Shown: in pieces, positions 1 through 6,107 of the stretch
How the letters are laid out: every line of letters begins with the position of its first letter
Numbering within the stretch: position 1 is the first letter of the stretch
Assembly (NCBI GenBank): GCA_001789355.1
Contig: MFZI01000070.1
Coordinates: 1 to 14,161 of the forward strand
Source: Candidatus Roizmanbacteria bacterium RIFCSPHIGHO2_01_FULL_39_8
GTDB taxonomy: Bacteria; Patescibacteriota; Microgenomatia; UBA1406; GWC2-37-13
DNA length: 14,161 bases
Reading direction: 5' to 3'
Position numbers and translations under genes: made by a program
Notes under the pieces: generated by a model
The model's input: only the letters and a program-made list of their open reading frames with translations
What the model was told of the DNA's origin: nothing
Database searches by the model: none

Positions 1-810
1 TATTCTTATAAATGGTTCTTTTGCATATTCTTCCCGATATGCTTTCCAAATCTCTTTTTCAGAAATATTTTTGTTTGGTATTGTATGAATTGTCACGAGA
101 AGTCCCCTTACCATATCTAAAGCTGTTGCAGAAATTGCAACATTCAATTTATTTTTTCCAAGAGTTAATTCCTGCAGGATCTCAGCGGTATGGCGATGAC
201 CGGTCGGCATATAGGAACGAACTGTTCCAGACCTCTCTGGATGATGACTCGCGAGAGAGGGCTTTAGTCCTCCTTGCGAACTACTCATTTTTGCATCGAT
301 AATGATTTTTCCATCGATGAGATTGTGTTTTACGAGAGGGTAGAGCGCAAGTAGAGAAACTGTCGCCTCACATCCTGCGCAGGCTACAAAGTTTGTTTTT
401 TTTATTTTTTCCCGATGAAGCTCTGCGATTCCGTAGACGAATCTGTTTATAAACTCAAAAGCTGCATGTTTTTGTTTATACCATTGCTCAAATACTTCTC
501 TACTGTTTAATCTAAAATCAGCCCCCAAATCAATTATTTTTTTGGATTTTTTTACCAACTCTTTCATCCTCTTCATCGATTCACCATTAGGTAGGGCAAC
601 AAACAAAAGATCACAAGATTCAAGATCTCCGGGCTCAATAAAAACGAGATCAGTTTGTTTTCGTAAATTCGGATGAACAAGTGCCACTGGTTGACCTGAA
701 AATTGTCGGGACGTTACTTGTTTAATTGACACATTCGGATGGCCAAGAAGAATTCGCAATAACTCTCCTCCTGCGTATCCGGAACCACCTAATATAGAAA
801 CGGAGATCAT
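1..810 (-). CDS. lysY: LysY/ArgC-type N-acyl-amino-acid phosphate reductase, 3' end missing
   Basis: This enzyme reduces a LysW-bound acyl phosphate (aminoadipyl-6-phosphate, or the glutamyl analogue) to the semialdehyde with NADPH. It is read from ATG at 810 on the minus strand; 270 residues are visible and the frame leaves the window, so about 70-80 residues of a usual ~345 are missing. Residues 8-19 (GGSGYAGGELLR) form the Rossmann nucleotide loop. C147 in AGCEAT is the expected catalytic cysteine; the preceding residues are not the NPG of classical ArgC, which fits LysY better. GHRHTAEI (204-211) supplies the conserved histidines. Its ATG overlaps the lysX stop (ATGA), so the two are probably translationally coupled; no Shine-Dalgarno sequence is visible. 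Family membership is certain. Choosing LysY over ArgC rests mainly on the adjacent lysW and lysX. Confidence 0.93.
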   Translation of the reverse strand, partial: MISVSILGGSGYAGGELLRILLGHPNVSIKQVTSRQFSGQPVALVHPNLRKQTDLVFIEPGDLESCDLLFVALPNGESMKRMKELVKKSKKIIDLGADFRLNSREVFEQWYKQKHAAFEFINRFVYGIAELHREKIKKTNFVACAGCEATVSLLALYPLVKHNLIDGKIIIDAKMSSSQGGLKPSLASHHPERSGTVRSYMPTGHRHTAEILQELTLGKNKLNVAISATALDMVRGLLVTIHTIPNKNISEKEIWKAYREEYAKEPFIRI

Positions 811-1655
811 AGTTTTTTTAATGTTTGAATGCAGTAATCAACGATGGCTCCAGAGATACTTACCCCGGTTGGAGCTTCGGAGTTTTTAAATTCCATAGTG
901 TGATTGATTTCATTAATTTTCAGACCTTCCTCCGTCTCAAATATATCCATAGCGAGTATTCCTCCCCCTACTGCATCTGACGCTTGCCGAGAAATTTTGG
1001 ATAAATCTTTTGTTATGGGGCAATTTGAGGCCTTTCCACCTCTTGCGGTATTGGTAATCCAGTGGGGAGAATCTCTGTATATTGCACAGATAGCTTTGCC
1101 ATCGACTACGAATGAGCGGATATCTCTTCCTGGTTTCTCGACATACCTTTGGATATAAAAAGCTTTTTGTTGGGGAGAGCCTAAGACATCTTTATGTTCG
1201 ATGACTGTTTCCAAAGCGTCAATATCATTGACCTTGGATAGAAGTCTTCCCCACGACCCAAGTGAAGGTTTAAAAATTACCGGGAACCCACCCATATCGC
1301 GTATGGCTTTTAATGCCTGCTCCAGAGAAAAAACCATAACAAATTCAACCGTAGGGACTTTGTGTTTTAAGAGGGTGAGCGATGTGAGAAATTTGTCTTC
1401 ACAGATTGCCGCTACAGTGCCAGAGTTAATTACAGGGATTCCTATAGCTTCATAGAAGCGAGTAGCGTGCGTTCCCTTCACTGTGGAAATACATCGCTCA
1501 AGCACCAGATCGAAATCAGCTTCATAGCGGTAGGGATCCAGTACTTCTGTTCGAACATCAATAATTTTCATGTCTACATCTTTCCTTCGAGCGGCCTCAA
1601 GTATAAGTTTTTCATCACCCCGAATAGTAGAATGAAGAAGTGCGATTGATTTCAT
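807..1655 (-). CDS. lysX: LysX-type ATP-dependent ligase joining aminoadipate (or glutamate) to LysW
   Basis: A 282-residue RimK-family ATP-grasp ligase. In known pathways LysX uses ATP to join the alpha-amino group of alpha-aminoadipate to the side-chain carboxyl of the C-terminal Glu of LysW, protecting it for the following steps. The central ATP-grasp region is visible: FKPSLGSWGRLL around 128-139, a flexible loop NTARGGKA at 202-209, and the metal- and substrate-binding end NEINHTMEFKN at 248-258, which closely resembles Thermus-type LysX. Length matches the family (~280). It begins 1 nt after the lysW stop and overlaps lysY by 4 nt, so the three form one operon. ArgX-type glutamate use, or dual use, cannot be excluded from sequence alone. 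Its partner LysW lacks the usual acceptor Glu (see lysW), so how this enzyme obtains its substrate is open. Confidence 0.95.
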   Translation of the reverse strand: MKSIALLHSTIRGDEKLILEAARRKDVDMKIIDVRTEVLDPYRYEADFDLVLERCISTVKGTHATRFYEAIGIPVINSGTVAAICEDKFLTSLTLLKHKVPTVEFVMVFSLEQALKAIRDMGGFPVIFKPSLGSWGRLLSKVNDIDALETVIEHKDVLGSPQQKAFYIQRYVEKPGRDIRSFVVDGKAICAIYRDSPHWITNTARGGKASNCPITKDLSKISRQASDAVGGGILAMDIFETEEGLKINEINHTMEFKNSEAPTGVSISGAIVDYCIQTLKKL

Positions 1656-1656
1656 A

Positions 1657-1836
1657 TTATTGACCCCAATCTTCCTCCACGGCAGGTGCCTCGGCGAGTT
1701 GAACCTGATCGGACTTAATGCTTTTTATCACCAATCTGGATTTGCACTCGTTACAACTTACAATTTCAGACAACTCAATTCCGCTAAGTGTAAACTGCCC
1801 GTCACAGATAGGACATTGAGCTTTGTATGTTTGCAT
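1657..1836 (-). CDS. lysW: LysW amino-group carrier protein with C-terminal Gln instead of Glu
   Basis: A small acidic carrier of 59 residues, read from ATG at 1836 on the minus strand. In the LysW pathway the intermediates of lysine (or ornithine) synthesis stay attached to the side chain of its C-terminal Glu. Two zinc-knuckle pairs are present, C8-P-I-C11 and C28-N-E-C31, followed by an acidic tail ending EEDWGQ. The family signature is EDWGE at the extreme C-terminus. Here the last codon is CAA (1662-1660) followed directly by TAA, so the acceptor position is Gln; one base (CAA for GAA) makes the difference. Either the Gln is deamidated after synthesis, or ligation uses another chemistry, or this is a sequencing error or defective allele. 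First gene of lysWXY, with a plausible promoter just upstream. Identity is near certain; function of this variant is not. Confidence 0.95.
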   Translation of the reverse strand: MQTYKAQCPICDGQFTLSGIELSEIVSCNECKSRLVIKSIKSDQVQLAEAPAVEEDWGQ

Positions 1837-1856
1837 AGATTATTTAGTTAATTTAT

Positions 1857-1885
1857 TAATTAGAAGACCATTTTAAGTTTCTCAA
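1857..1885 (-). promoter_or_regulatory. Candidate sigma70-type promoter of lysWXY
   Basis: On the minus strand TTGAGA (1885-1880) and TAATTA (1862-1857) are separated by exactly 17 bp. This predicts a start near 1850 and a leader of about 14 nt with no Shine-Dalgarno sequence. The -10 is a modest match. The -35 lies about 28 bp from the -35 of the divergent ACT-domain gene, so a single bound protein could affect both. Confidence 0.45.
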
Positions 1886-1912
1886 AAGGTAAAATCAAAT
1901 TTTTAACGAATA

Positions 1913-1941
1913 TTTACAAATTTAGTACAATATGTTAAAAT
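1913..1941 (+). promoter_or_regulatory. Candidate sigma70-type promoter of the ACT-domain gene
   Basis: TTTACA (1913-1918) and TAAAAT (1936-1941) are separated by 17 bp. The predicted start, near 1948, is only about 3 nt before the ATG at 1951, so the message would be essentially leaderless. The -10 sits inside the palindrome at 1933-1948. A second possible -10, TACAAT at 1926-1931, lies just upstream with TTAACG 17 bp before it. Confidence 0.5.
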
Positions 1942-1948
1942 ATTAACA
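1933..1948. promoter_or_regulatory. Palindrome over the ACT-gene -10, possible operator
   Basis: TGTTAA and TTAACA are perfect 6-bp inverted arms around a 4-bp centre (AATA). The site covers the predicted -10 and start of the ACT-domain gene, where a bound dimer would block its own transcription. In such AT-rich DNA, short palindromes also arise by chance, so an operator role is inference. Confidence 0.3.
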
Positions 1949-1950
1949 AT

Positions 1951-2601
1951 ATGATCACTATTTCACAGGCCTTGCGGGAAAAAGTAGAAAAATCACCGAT
2001 ATTGAGCGAAACAATGACGCAAGGTGTCTTAAACTACTCGGCATTGGCGCGAAGATTGCGAAAAGAGCTACAAGCCGAGCTCTATAAGCCAGTGTCTGAG
2101 GGAGCCATCGTCATGGCATTAAAACGATTAGCACAGCAGATCAGTTCCAAAGTTCATCTTACAAAAGTTTTCAAAAAAACACCGGACATGCTGATCCGTT
2201 CTAATCTCATGGAAATTACCATCCTTAATGCCAACATCACCGAGGAAAAATTCCAGACTATATTTAAGAGGTTCCGTGAACAAAATAAATATTTCGTCAC
2301 TTTTACCCAAGGCGTATTTGAGACAACAATCATAGCAAGCAATGAATTATCCCCCGAGCTGAATAGGCTCATTAAAGGAGAAGAAATTGTATCGAAGTTT
2401 GAAAACTTATCAGCAATAACCATCCGTCTACCAAAGGAAGCTATTCCAACTCCTGGAGTCTTTTATTCCATCCTGAAGTTTCTCACCTGGGAAGGCATTA
2501 ATGTTATAGAGGTCGTTTCGACCTTTCTTGAATTTACTATTATATTGGAGGATAGAGAAGTAGATAGAGCTTTTTCCGTTTTAAAAAGAGATTTGAGTTA
2601 G
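1951..2601 (+). CDS. Two-ACT-domain protein with HTH-like N-terminus, candidate amino-acid-responsive regulator
   Basis: A 216-residue protein without signal peptide or membrane segment. Residues about 1-70, with NYSALARRLRKEL and then SEGAIVMALKRLA, look like a helix-turn-helix or winged-helix DNA-binding unit. Residues about 85-130 form a first ACT-like beta-alpha-beta unit, and 153-214 a clearer ACT domain, with PGVFYSILKFLTWEGINVIEV and a closing FTIIL strand as in aspartokinase-type ACT domains. ACT domains usually bind amino acids. The architecture recalls the archaeal predicted regulators with an ACT domain (COG2150-like), though I cannot confirm the family. It is divergent from lysWXY across 114 bp and converges with greA. 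The natural inference is a lysine- or arginine-sensing regulator of lysWXY and of itself. The ATG at 1951 is preceded by a -10 and no Shine-Dalgarno sequence. The ACT call is firm, DNA binding moderate, target inferred. Confidence 0.8.
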   Translation: MITISQALREKVEKSPILSETMTQGVLNYSALARRLRKELQAELYKPVSEGAIVMALKRLAQQISSKVHLTKVFKKTPDMLIRSNLMEITILNANITEEKFQTIFKRFREQNKYFVTFTQGVFETTIIASNELSPELNRLIKGEEIVSKFENLSAITIRLPKEAIPTPGVFYSILKFLTWEGINVIEVVSTFLEFTIILEDREVDRAFSVLKRDLS

Positions 2602-2602
2602 A

Positions 2603-2617
2603 CCGCTTGTTTGGCGG
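2603..2617. terminator. Short GC hairpin between convergent genes, weak bidirectional terminator
   Basis: CCGC (2603-2606) and GCGG (2614-2617) form a 4-bp stem around a 7-nt loop, in the 17 bp between the stop codons of the ACT-domain gene and greA. There is no long U-run on either side, so termination strength is doubtful; position is the main argument. Confidence 0.3.
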
Positions 2618-2618
2618 A

Positions 2619-3077
2619 TCATTTAATTTCGAGGATTTTATACTTCGTTTTCCCTGCGGGTACTTCCACTTCGACCACTTCGTTTATTTTCCTGTTCAGC
2701 AGAGCTTTACCGATTGGAGATATTGAGGAAAGTTTTTTATTCAATGGATCTGCTTCGAATTCCCCTACAATCTGCAGTTCCTCTTTTTCTCCATTCACCT
2801 CGACACGAATGGTGCTTCCTAAGCTGACTATATGGCCATTCGAGTGATTATCGACAACTTCTACATTTTTTAATAATTCTTCAATCTCTTGGATCCTTCC
2901 TTCAACAAAAGCTAATTCTTCTTTGGCAGCAGAATACTCGCTATTTTCAGACAGATCGCCCATTGATCGAGCTGTCTGGAGACGCGTAACCGCTTTAGGC
3001 TTGCGAATCTTTAGTAGCTCCTCGTATTCCTTCTGCATATTTTCCAAGCCGTGTCTTGTGAGTTGGACTTTTTTCAT
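2619..3077 (-). CDS. greA: Transcription elongation factor GreA
   Basis: GreA enters the secondary channel of RNA polymerase and stimulates cleavage of backtracked RNA, releasing stalled complexes. At 152 residues it is close to the usual ~158. The N-terminal coiled coil spans about 1-75 and carries at its tip the acidic motif DLSENSEY (41-48), whose D41 and E44 position the catalytic metal. The C-terminal FKBP-like domain has the family signature SPIGKALLNRK (120-130) and ends with the usual EVEVPAGKTKYKIL pattern. The gene stands alone: an ACT-domain gene converges on its 3' end and a tRNA gene diverges from its 5' end. A strong promoter and a structured leader with a U-run precede the ATG at 3077, which suggests control by premature termination (separate entries). 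Identity is secure. Confidence 0.97.
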   Translation of the reverse strand: MKKVQLTRHGLENMQKEYEELLKIRKPKAVTRLQTARSMGDLSENSEYSAAKEELAFVEGRIQEIEELLKNVEVVDNHSNGHIVSLGSTIRVEVNGEKEELQIVGEFEADPLNKKLSSISPIGKALLNRKINEVVEVEVPAGKTKYKILEIK

Positions 3078-3081
3078 AGTT

Positions 3082-3126
3082 AAAAAAATAACCCCTCTTT
3101 CTGTACATTCCTTGTACTGTTAGGGG
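3082..3126 (-). promoter_or_regulatory. Structured greA leader with hairpin and U-run, possible attenuator
   Basis: In the predicted greA leader (about 3132-3078, minus strand), CCCCT (3126-3122) can pair with AGGGG (3096-3092). Inside lies a second stem, GTACA (3117-3113) with TGTAC (3107-3103), around a 5-nt loop. The outer stem is followed by UUA and seven U, then AACU and the AUG. This is the layout of an intrinsic terminator placed before the start codon. The stem is short and has an internal loop, so efficiency is uncertain. In E. coli the greA leader also contains an early terminator that yields a small RNA (GraL); equivalence is inference. Confidence 0.45.
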
Positions 3127-3138
3127 ATTGATGCTAAA

Positions 3139-3167
3139 ATACTACTAAATAAAAAGAGTAAAGTCAA
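3139..3167 (-). promoter_or_regulatory. Strong sigma70-type promoter of greA
   Basis: On the minus strand TTGACT (3167-3162) and TAGTAT (3144-3139) are separated by 17 bp. The predicted start is near 3132, giving a leader of about 55 nt. The first ten bases, TTGACTTTAC, are identical to those of the promoter of the DsbA-like gene at 4228, and both spacers are T-rich and 17 bp. Confidence 0.65.
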
Positions 3168-3202
3168 ATCTGGAAAGTAAAGAATACATACTCATTGTGT
3201 AT

Positions 3203-3276
3203 GCCGCCATCGTCTAACGGTTCTGGACATCACCTTCTCAAGGTGAAGATTAGGGGTTCGAATCCCCTTGGCGGCA
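3203..3276 (+). tRNA. tRNA-Glu, anticodon CTC
   Basis: A full cloverleaf can be drawn. The acceptor stem GCCGCCA (3203-3209) pairs with TGGCGGC (3269-3275), with discriminator A3276. The anticodon stem TCACC (3230-3234) pairs with GGTGA (3242-3246) around the loop TTCTCAA, with anticodon CTC at 3237-3239. The T-stem AGGGG/CCCCT (3252-3256, 3264-3268) encloses TTCGAAT. The CTC anticodon reads GAG (Glu), and the D-arm (GTCTAACGG...GGAC) is typical of tRNA-Glu. CCA is not encoded. The gene is divergent from greA and converges with the DsbA-like gene. Confidence 0.95.
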
Positions 3277-3298
3277 CATTCAAAAAAGTAGAAAGAAT

Positions 3299-4192
3299 TT
3301 AACCACCTGAAGCTTTGTTGACTTCTCCTTCCATCGCGCTGTAATTTTGCGCACCGCCGTAAATTGTAGTATTAATGATAAAATGAGGAGTACCTTGATA
3401 GCCGATAGATAGAGCATCTTGACTATCGCGGGCAATATTATCCTTGTATTTTTCGCTTTCTAAACACGATTGGAGATTACTGCTGTCAGTTACGTCGGCC
3501 AAGAACTCTACCAAGGCGGGAATATTTGCTTTATTATTCTGGACTTGATCGTTTATAAGAGTATAACCCGCGTTTGACATCAATTTATCATGCACCTCCC
3601 AATAACTTCCTTTTTCGAAAGCACAATATAATGCCTGTGTGGCGAGTTCGCCGTTCCCGTGTCCGTTTGCATAAATCTGTACATAGGAGGCTTTCCCTTC
3701 ATCTACAAGTTTACGCATCTCGGTAACCGGTGGTCTATAGGTTCCCCCATCGGTATCATATTGGAATGTGGGACCCATTTGTTTTGCGAGTTCTGGGTTT
3801 TGTCCGCCTGCTACATGGCAATAAGGGCAACTTGGATCACTCACTTCCACGAATAAAACTTTACTGTTTGCATCGCCAAAATGCATATACTCGTCACCAA
3901 AGAATTTTTTTATCCGATCTAAAGAAATTGGGACGGGAGTAGGTTGTTGAACCTGCTGTTGCTGAATGTCTGTAGTTTGCTGATTTGCCACTTTCGCACC
4001 ATTTCCTTCATATGATCTTACTTTAGCCAAGAGGTAACCGGCCAAAAAAGACATCACAACCAAAATAATAATAAGTAGCTGTGATGGTTGGGACGGTGTA
4101 GAATAGTAGCGGGGAGCAGATGTATATTGTTCTTCTTTTGGACCAAATTCCGTGTCTTCTTTAACTTTTTGTGGTCTTACATTTTTTGGCAT
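3299..4192 (-). CDS. Membrane-anchored DsbA-like thiol-disulfide oxidoreductase
   Basis: A 297-residue protein of the DsbA/thioredoxin_4 type, expected to form or shuffle disulfides in exported proteins outside the membrane. A cytoplasmic, charged N-terminus (1-38) is followed by one membrane segment at about 39-56 and a Q/P-rich linker at about 70-90. The thioredoxin fold that follows has the active site C122-P-Y-C125 and a cis-proline loop GTPHFIIN at 267-274. Two more cysteines, C190 and C243, could form a structural disulfide. The start is ATG at 4192: an upstream in-frame TTG at 4228 would add 12 residues but lies inside the -35 box. The promoter places the RNA start about 1 nt before this ATG, so the message is probably leaderless. 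It lies 50 bp downstream of alaS on the same strand but has its own promoter. Family is secure; substrates are unknown. Confidence 0.9.
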   Translation of the reverse strand: MPKNVRPQKVKEDTEFGPKEEQYTSAPRYYSTPSQPSQLLIIILVVMSFLAGYLLAKVRSYEGNGAKVANQQTTDIQQQQVQQPTPVPISLDRIKKFFGDEYMHFGDANSKVLFVEVSDPSCPYCHVAGGQNPELAKQMGPTFQYDTDGGTYRPPVTEMRKLVDEGKASYVQIYANGHGNGELATQALYCAFEKGSYWEVHDKLMSNAGYTLINDQVQNNKANIPALVEFLADVTDSSNLQSCLESEKYKDNIARDSQDALSIGYQGTPHFIINTTIYGGAQNYSAMEGEVNKASGG

Positions 4193-4199
4193 AACTAAA

Positions 4200-4228
4200 A
4201 CTATAGCTAAAAAAAAATGTAAAGTCAA
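4200..4228 (-). promoter_or_regulatory. Strong sigma70-type promoter of the DsbA-like gene, leaderless layout
   Basis: On the minus strand TTGACT (4228-4223) and TATAGT (4205-4200) are separated by exactly 17 bp. Only 7 nt separate the -10 from the ATG at 4192, so the transcript would start at about the start codon. This settles the start choice. Confidence 0.7.
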
Positions 4229-4242
4229 TCACAAATTTCCAA

Positions 4243-6087
4243 CTATTTTGCGTAGATTCGGTAGAGAGTACTCCCGATCTTTTCATACTTTAAAATATGT
4301 ACCAGACCGATTTCTTTCGTATTTTTAACGTGGGGGCCGCCACAAAACTCTTTTGAATAAGCAGTTTGAGGGCTACTTATTGAACCACCAACAAAATAGA
4401 CCTTTACTTTTTCGGGGTATTTTTCCTTGAAGAAGGCACGCGCCCCTATTTTGTAAGCCTCAGTTTTGGGAACGATCTTATACCAGACGTCCAACGCCTC
4501 CGCAATTTTTTTATTAATAATAGCTTCAACTTTTTTTAGTTCACTACCACTCATCTTTTTTGGCGCTGAGAAATCAAATCTGAGTCTATCCGAAGTTATA
4601 TTGGATCCCTCTTGCCTTACTTGATTACCCAAGACGTCAAACAATGCTTGGTGGAGAAGATGAGTGGCTGTGTGATATCGAATTGTTTTTTCACTGTTAT
4701 CGGCTAGTCCACCTTTGAATTTTTTATCGGCGCCTTCTTTAGATACGGCTTGATGTTTGGAAAAAGTGTGTTTGTAAAGAGTATGAAATTTATTTATGTC
4801 AAGATTTATTTTCCTCTGTCTTACATCTTCGATGAACATCTCTACTGGGTATCCCATTGATTGATATAAGTCGAAGGCTAGCTGTGCATATTTTTCTTCA
4901 AGTTTATTGCCGGAAAAAGGGCGGGAAAGAAATTTCTCTACCTCATGTTGGGCGTTATTTAATGTATTTCTAAATTTTATTTCTTCTGTTTCAAAAAGAG
5001 ACTGTATGATTTTTTGTTTAGAGGGAAGATCTTTATAGACTTTTTTGAATATTTCAACAACAATAGGTACCAAGTTGACAGTAATTTCTTTGTCGAAACC
5101 CAGATTTTTCCCAAAGCGAACCATACGGCGGAGCAATCTTCGCAAAAAATATCCCTGGTCTTTGTTTGAAGGGATGACCCCGTCAGCAGCCAACATAACT
5201 GCGGACCTAATGTGGTCTGAAAGGATACGCATACTTCTTGTATCGTCGAACTTTTTTCCATATTTTTTACCCGTAAGAGTTTCGACTTTTTGAATTATGG
5301 GAAAAAGAACGTCAATTTTGAAAACGTCCGGATTTTCGTTTGCTGCAGCCAAAATTCTTTCAAGTCCTCCTCCGAAATCAACATTCTTGTTTGGAAGTTC
5401 AGAAAATGATCCATCTTTTTCCTTTTTATACTGCATAAAAACATTGTTGCATATCTCTAAAAACCTTCCACAGTCACAGTTAGGATGACATTTGGGTCCA
5501 AACTTCGAATTATGGGGCACTTGGGTGAATTCATAAAATACCTCGCTTGTTATTCCTCCGGGTTCGCCAACAGGCATATTATCCGGTATTCCCGCCCTCG
5601 ACCACCAATTTTTATCCGGGCCGTAATAAAATATTTTGCTTTGAGGAGTTCCCAAGCTTTTCCAAATCGAGATAGACTCGGTATCACGAGGAATGAATTT
5701 TGTACCGGCAAATACGGAAATGAATAGATTACTCTTTGATAACCCTATCTCTTTTGTCAAGAAATCCCAACACCAGACAATCTGTTCTTTTTTAAAATAA
5801 TCCCCCAAAGACCAATTTCCCATCATTTCAAAAAAAGTCGTATGACGATTATCTCCTACTTCGTCAATATCTTGTGTCCGAATACCTCTCTGGATATTGT
5901 AAAGTCTTTTGCCTAAAGGATGAGTCTCTCCTAAAAGATATGGAACAAGCTGTTGCATCCCGGATCCGGTAAAGAGAGTAGTCGGGTCTTCTTTAGGAAC
6001 AAGAGGTATGGGAGGAATCTCTTTATGGCTTTTTGTTTTCCAAAATTGAGCAAACTTATCGCGGAGCTTTGTATGGGTGAGCATCAT
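4243..6087 (-). CDS. alaS: Alanyl-tRNA synthetase, short form without C-terminal domain
   Basis: Charges tRNA-Ala with alanine in the cytoplasm. It has 614 residues against about 870 in E. coli. The class II catalytic core is complete: a motif-2 region FFEMMGNWSLGDYF (85-98), a Cys cluster around 200-213, and motif 3 GGGLERI (239-245). The middle tRNA-binding region follows. The editing domain, which removes mischarged Ser or Gly, has its metal ligands H472-x3-H476 and C582-x3-H586, though CGGTH is here CGGPH. The protein ends about 28 residues after this motif, so the C-Ala/DHHA1 segment that normally dimerises and helps bind the tRNA elbow is absent. The stop at 4243 is clean, with no sign of a frameshift. 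Two ATGs in a row (6087, 6084) can serve as start; an extended -10 lies 8 nt upstream. It is divergent from nnrD with 20 bp between them. Confidence 0.96.
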   Translation of the reverse strand: MMLTHTKLRDKFAQFWKTKSHKEIPPIPLVPKEDPTTLFTGSGMQQLVPYLLGETHPLGKRLYNIQRGIRTQDIDEVGDNRHTTFFEMMGNWSLGDYFKKEQIVWCWDFLTKEIGLSKSNLFISVFAGTKFIPRDTESISIWKSLGTPQSKIFYYGPDKNWWSRAGIPDNMPVGEPGGITSEVFYEFTQVPHNSKFGPKCHPNCDCGRFLEICNNVFMQYKKEKDGSFSELPNKNVDFGGGLERILAAANENPDVFKIDVLFPIIQKVETLTGKKYGKKFDDTRSMRILSDHIRSAVMLAADGVIPSNKDQGYFLRRLLRRMVRFGKNLGFDKEITVNLVPIVVEIFKKVYKDLPSKQKIIQSLFETEEIKFRNTLNNAQHEVEKFLSRPFSGNKLEEKYAQLAFDLYQSMGYPVEMFIEDVRQRKINLDINKFHTLYKHTFSKHQAVSKEGADKKFKGGLADNSEKTIRYHTATHLLHQALFDVLGNQVRQEGSNITSDRLRFDFSAPKKMSGSELKKVEAIINKKIAEALDVWYKIVPKTEAYKIGARAFFKEKYPEKVKVYFVGGSISSPQTAYSKEFCGGPHVKNTKEIGLVHILKYEKIGSTLYRIYAK

Positions 6088-6097
6088 AGTGTAAAAT
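6069..6097 (+). promoter_or_regulatory. Candidate promoter of nnrD inside the alaS start
   Basis: TAAAAT (6092-6097) lies 10 nt before the nnrD ATG, and TTGTAT (6069-6074), inside the alaS coding start, is 17 bp upstream of it. The -35 match is weak. The -10 overlaps by 2 bp the -10 of the divergent alaS promoter. Confidence 0.4.
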
Positions 6098-6104
6098 TAT
6101 ATCA
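6096..6104 (-). promoter_or_regulatory. Extended -10 promoter of alaS
   Basis: On the minus strand TGATATAAT (6104-6096) matches the extended -10 consensus TGnTATAAT exactly. No good -35 is seen 16-18 bp upstream, which extended -10 promoters tolerate. The predicted start near 6089 leaves a leader of 0-2 nt before ATG at 6087. The core overlaps the start region of the divergent nnrD gene. Confidence 0.65.
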
Positions 6105-6107
6105 AAT

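Noticed and set aside
12..302. A 96-residue plus-strand open frame at the left edge
   Set aside because: It is antisense to lysY, whose reductase motifs are unmistakable across the same bases.
904..1649. Several open plus-strand frames opposite lysX
   Set aside because: They lie in antisense to a clear ATP-grasp ligase and show no protein-like motif; they follow from the codon composition of lysX.
2603..2617. Hairpin between the ACT gene and greA as a recombination or attachment site
   Set aside because: Only a 4-bp stem with no repeat elsewhere in the window; a weak terminator is the simpler reading.
3185..3190. TACATA as a -10 for the tRNA-Glu gene
   Set aside because: Position is reasonable (about 13 nt before the tRNA) but there is no -35 or extended -10 and the match is poor, so I do not list it.
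4193..4228. Upstream TTG start for the DsbA-like protein
   Set aside because: The TTG is inside the -35 hexamer and the predicted RNA start lies downstream of it; the added residues would also make a second hydrophobic stretch unlike the family.
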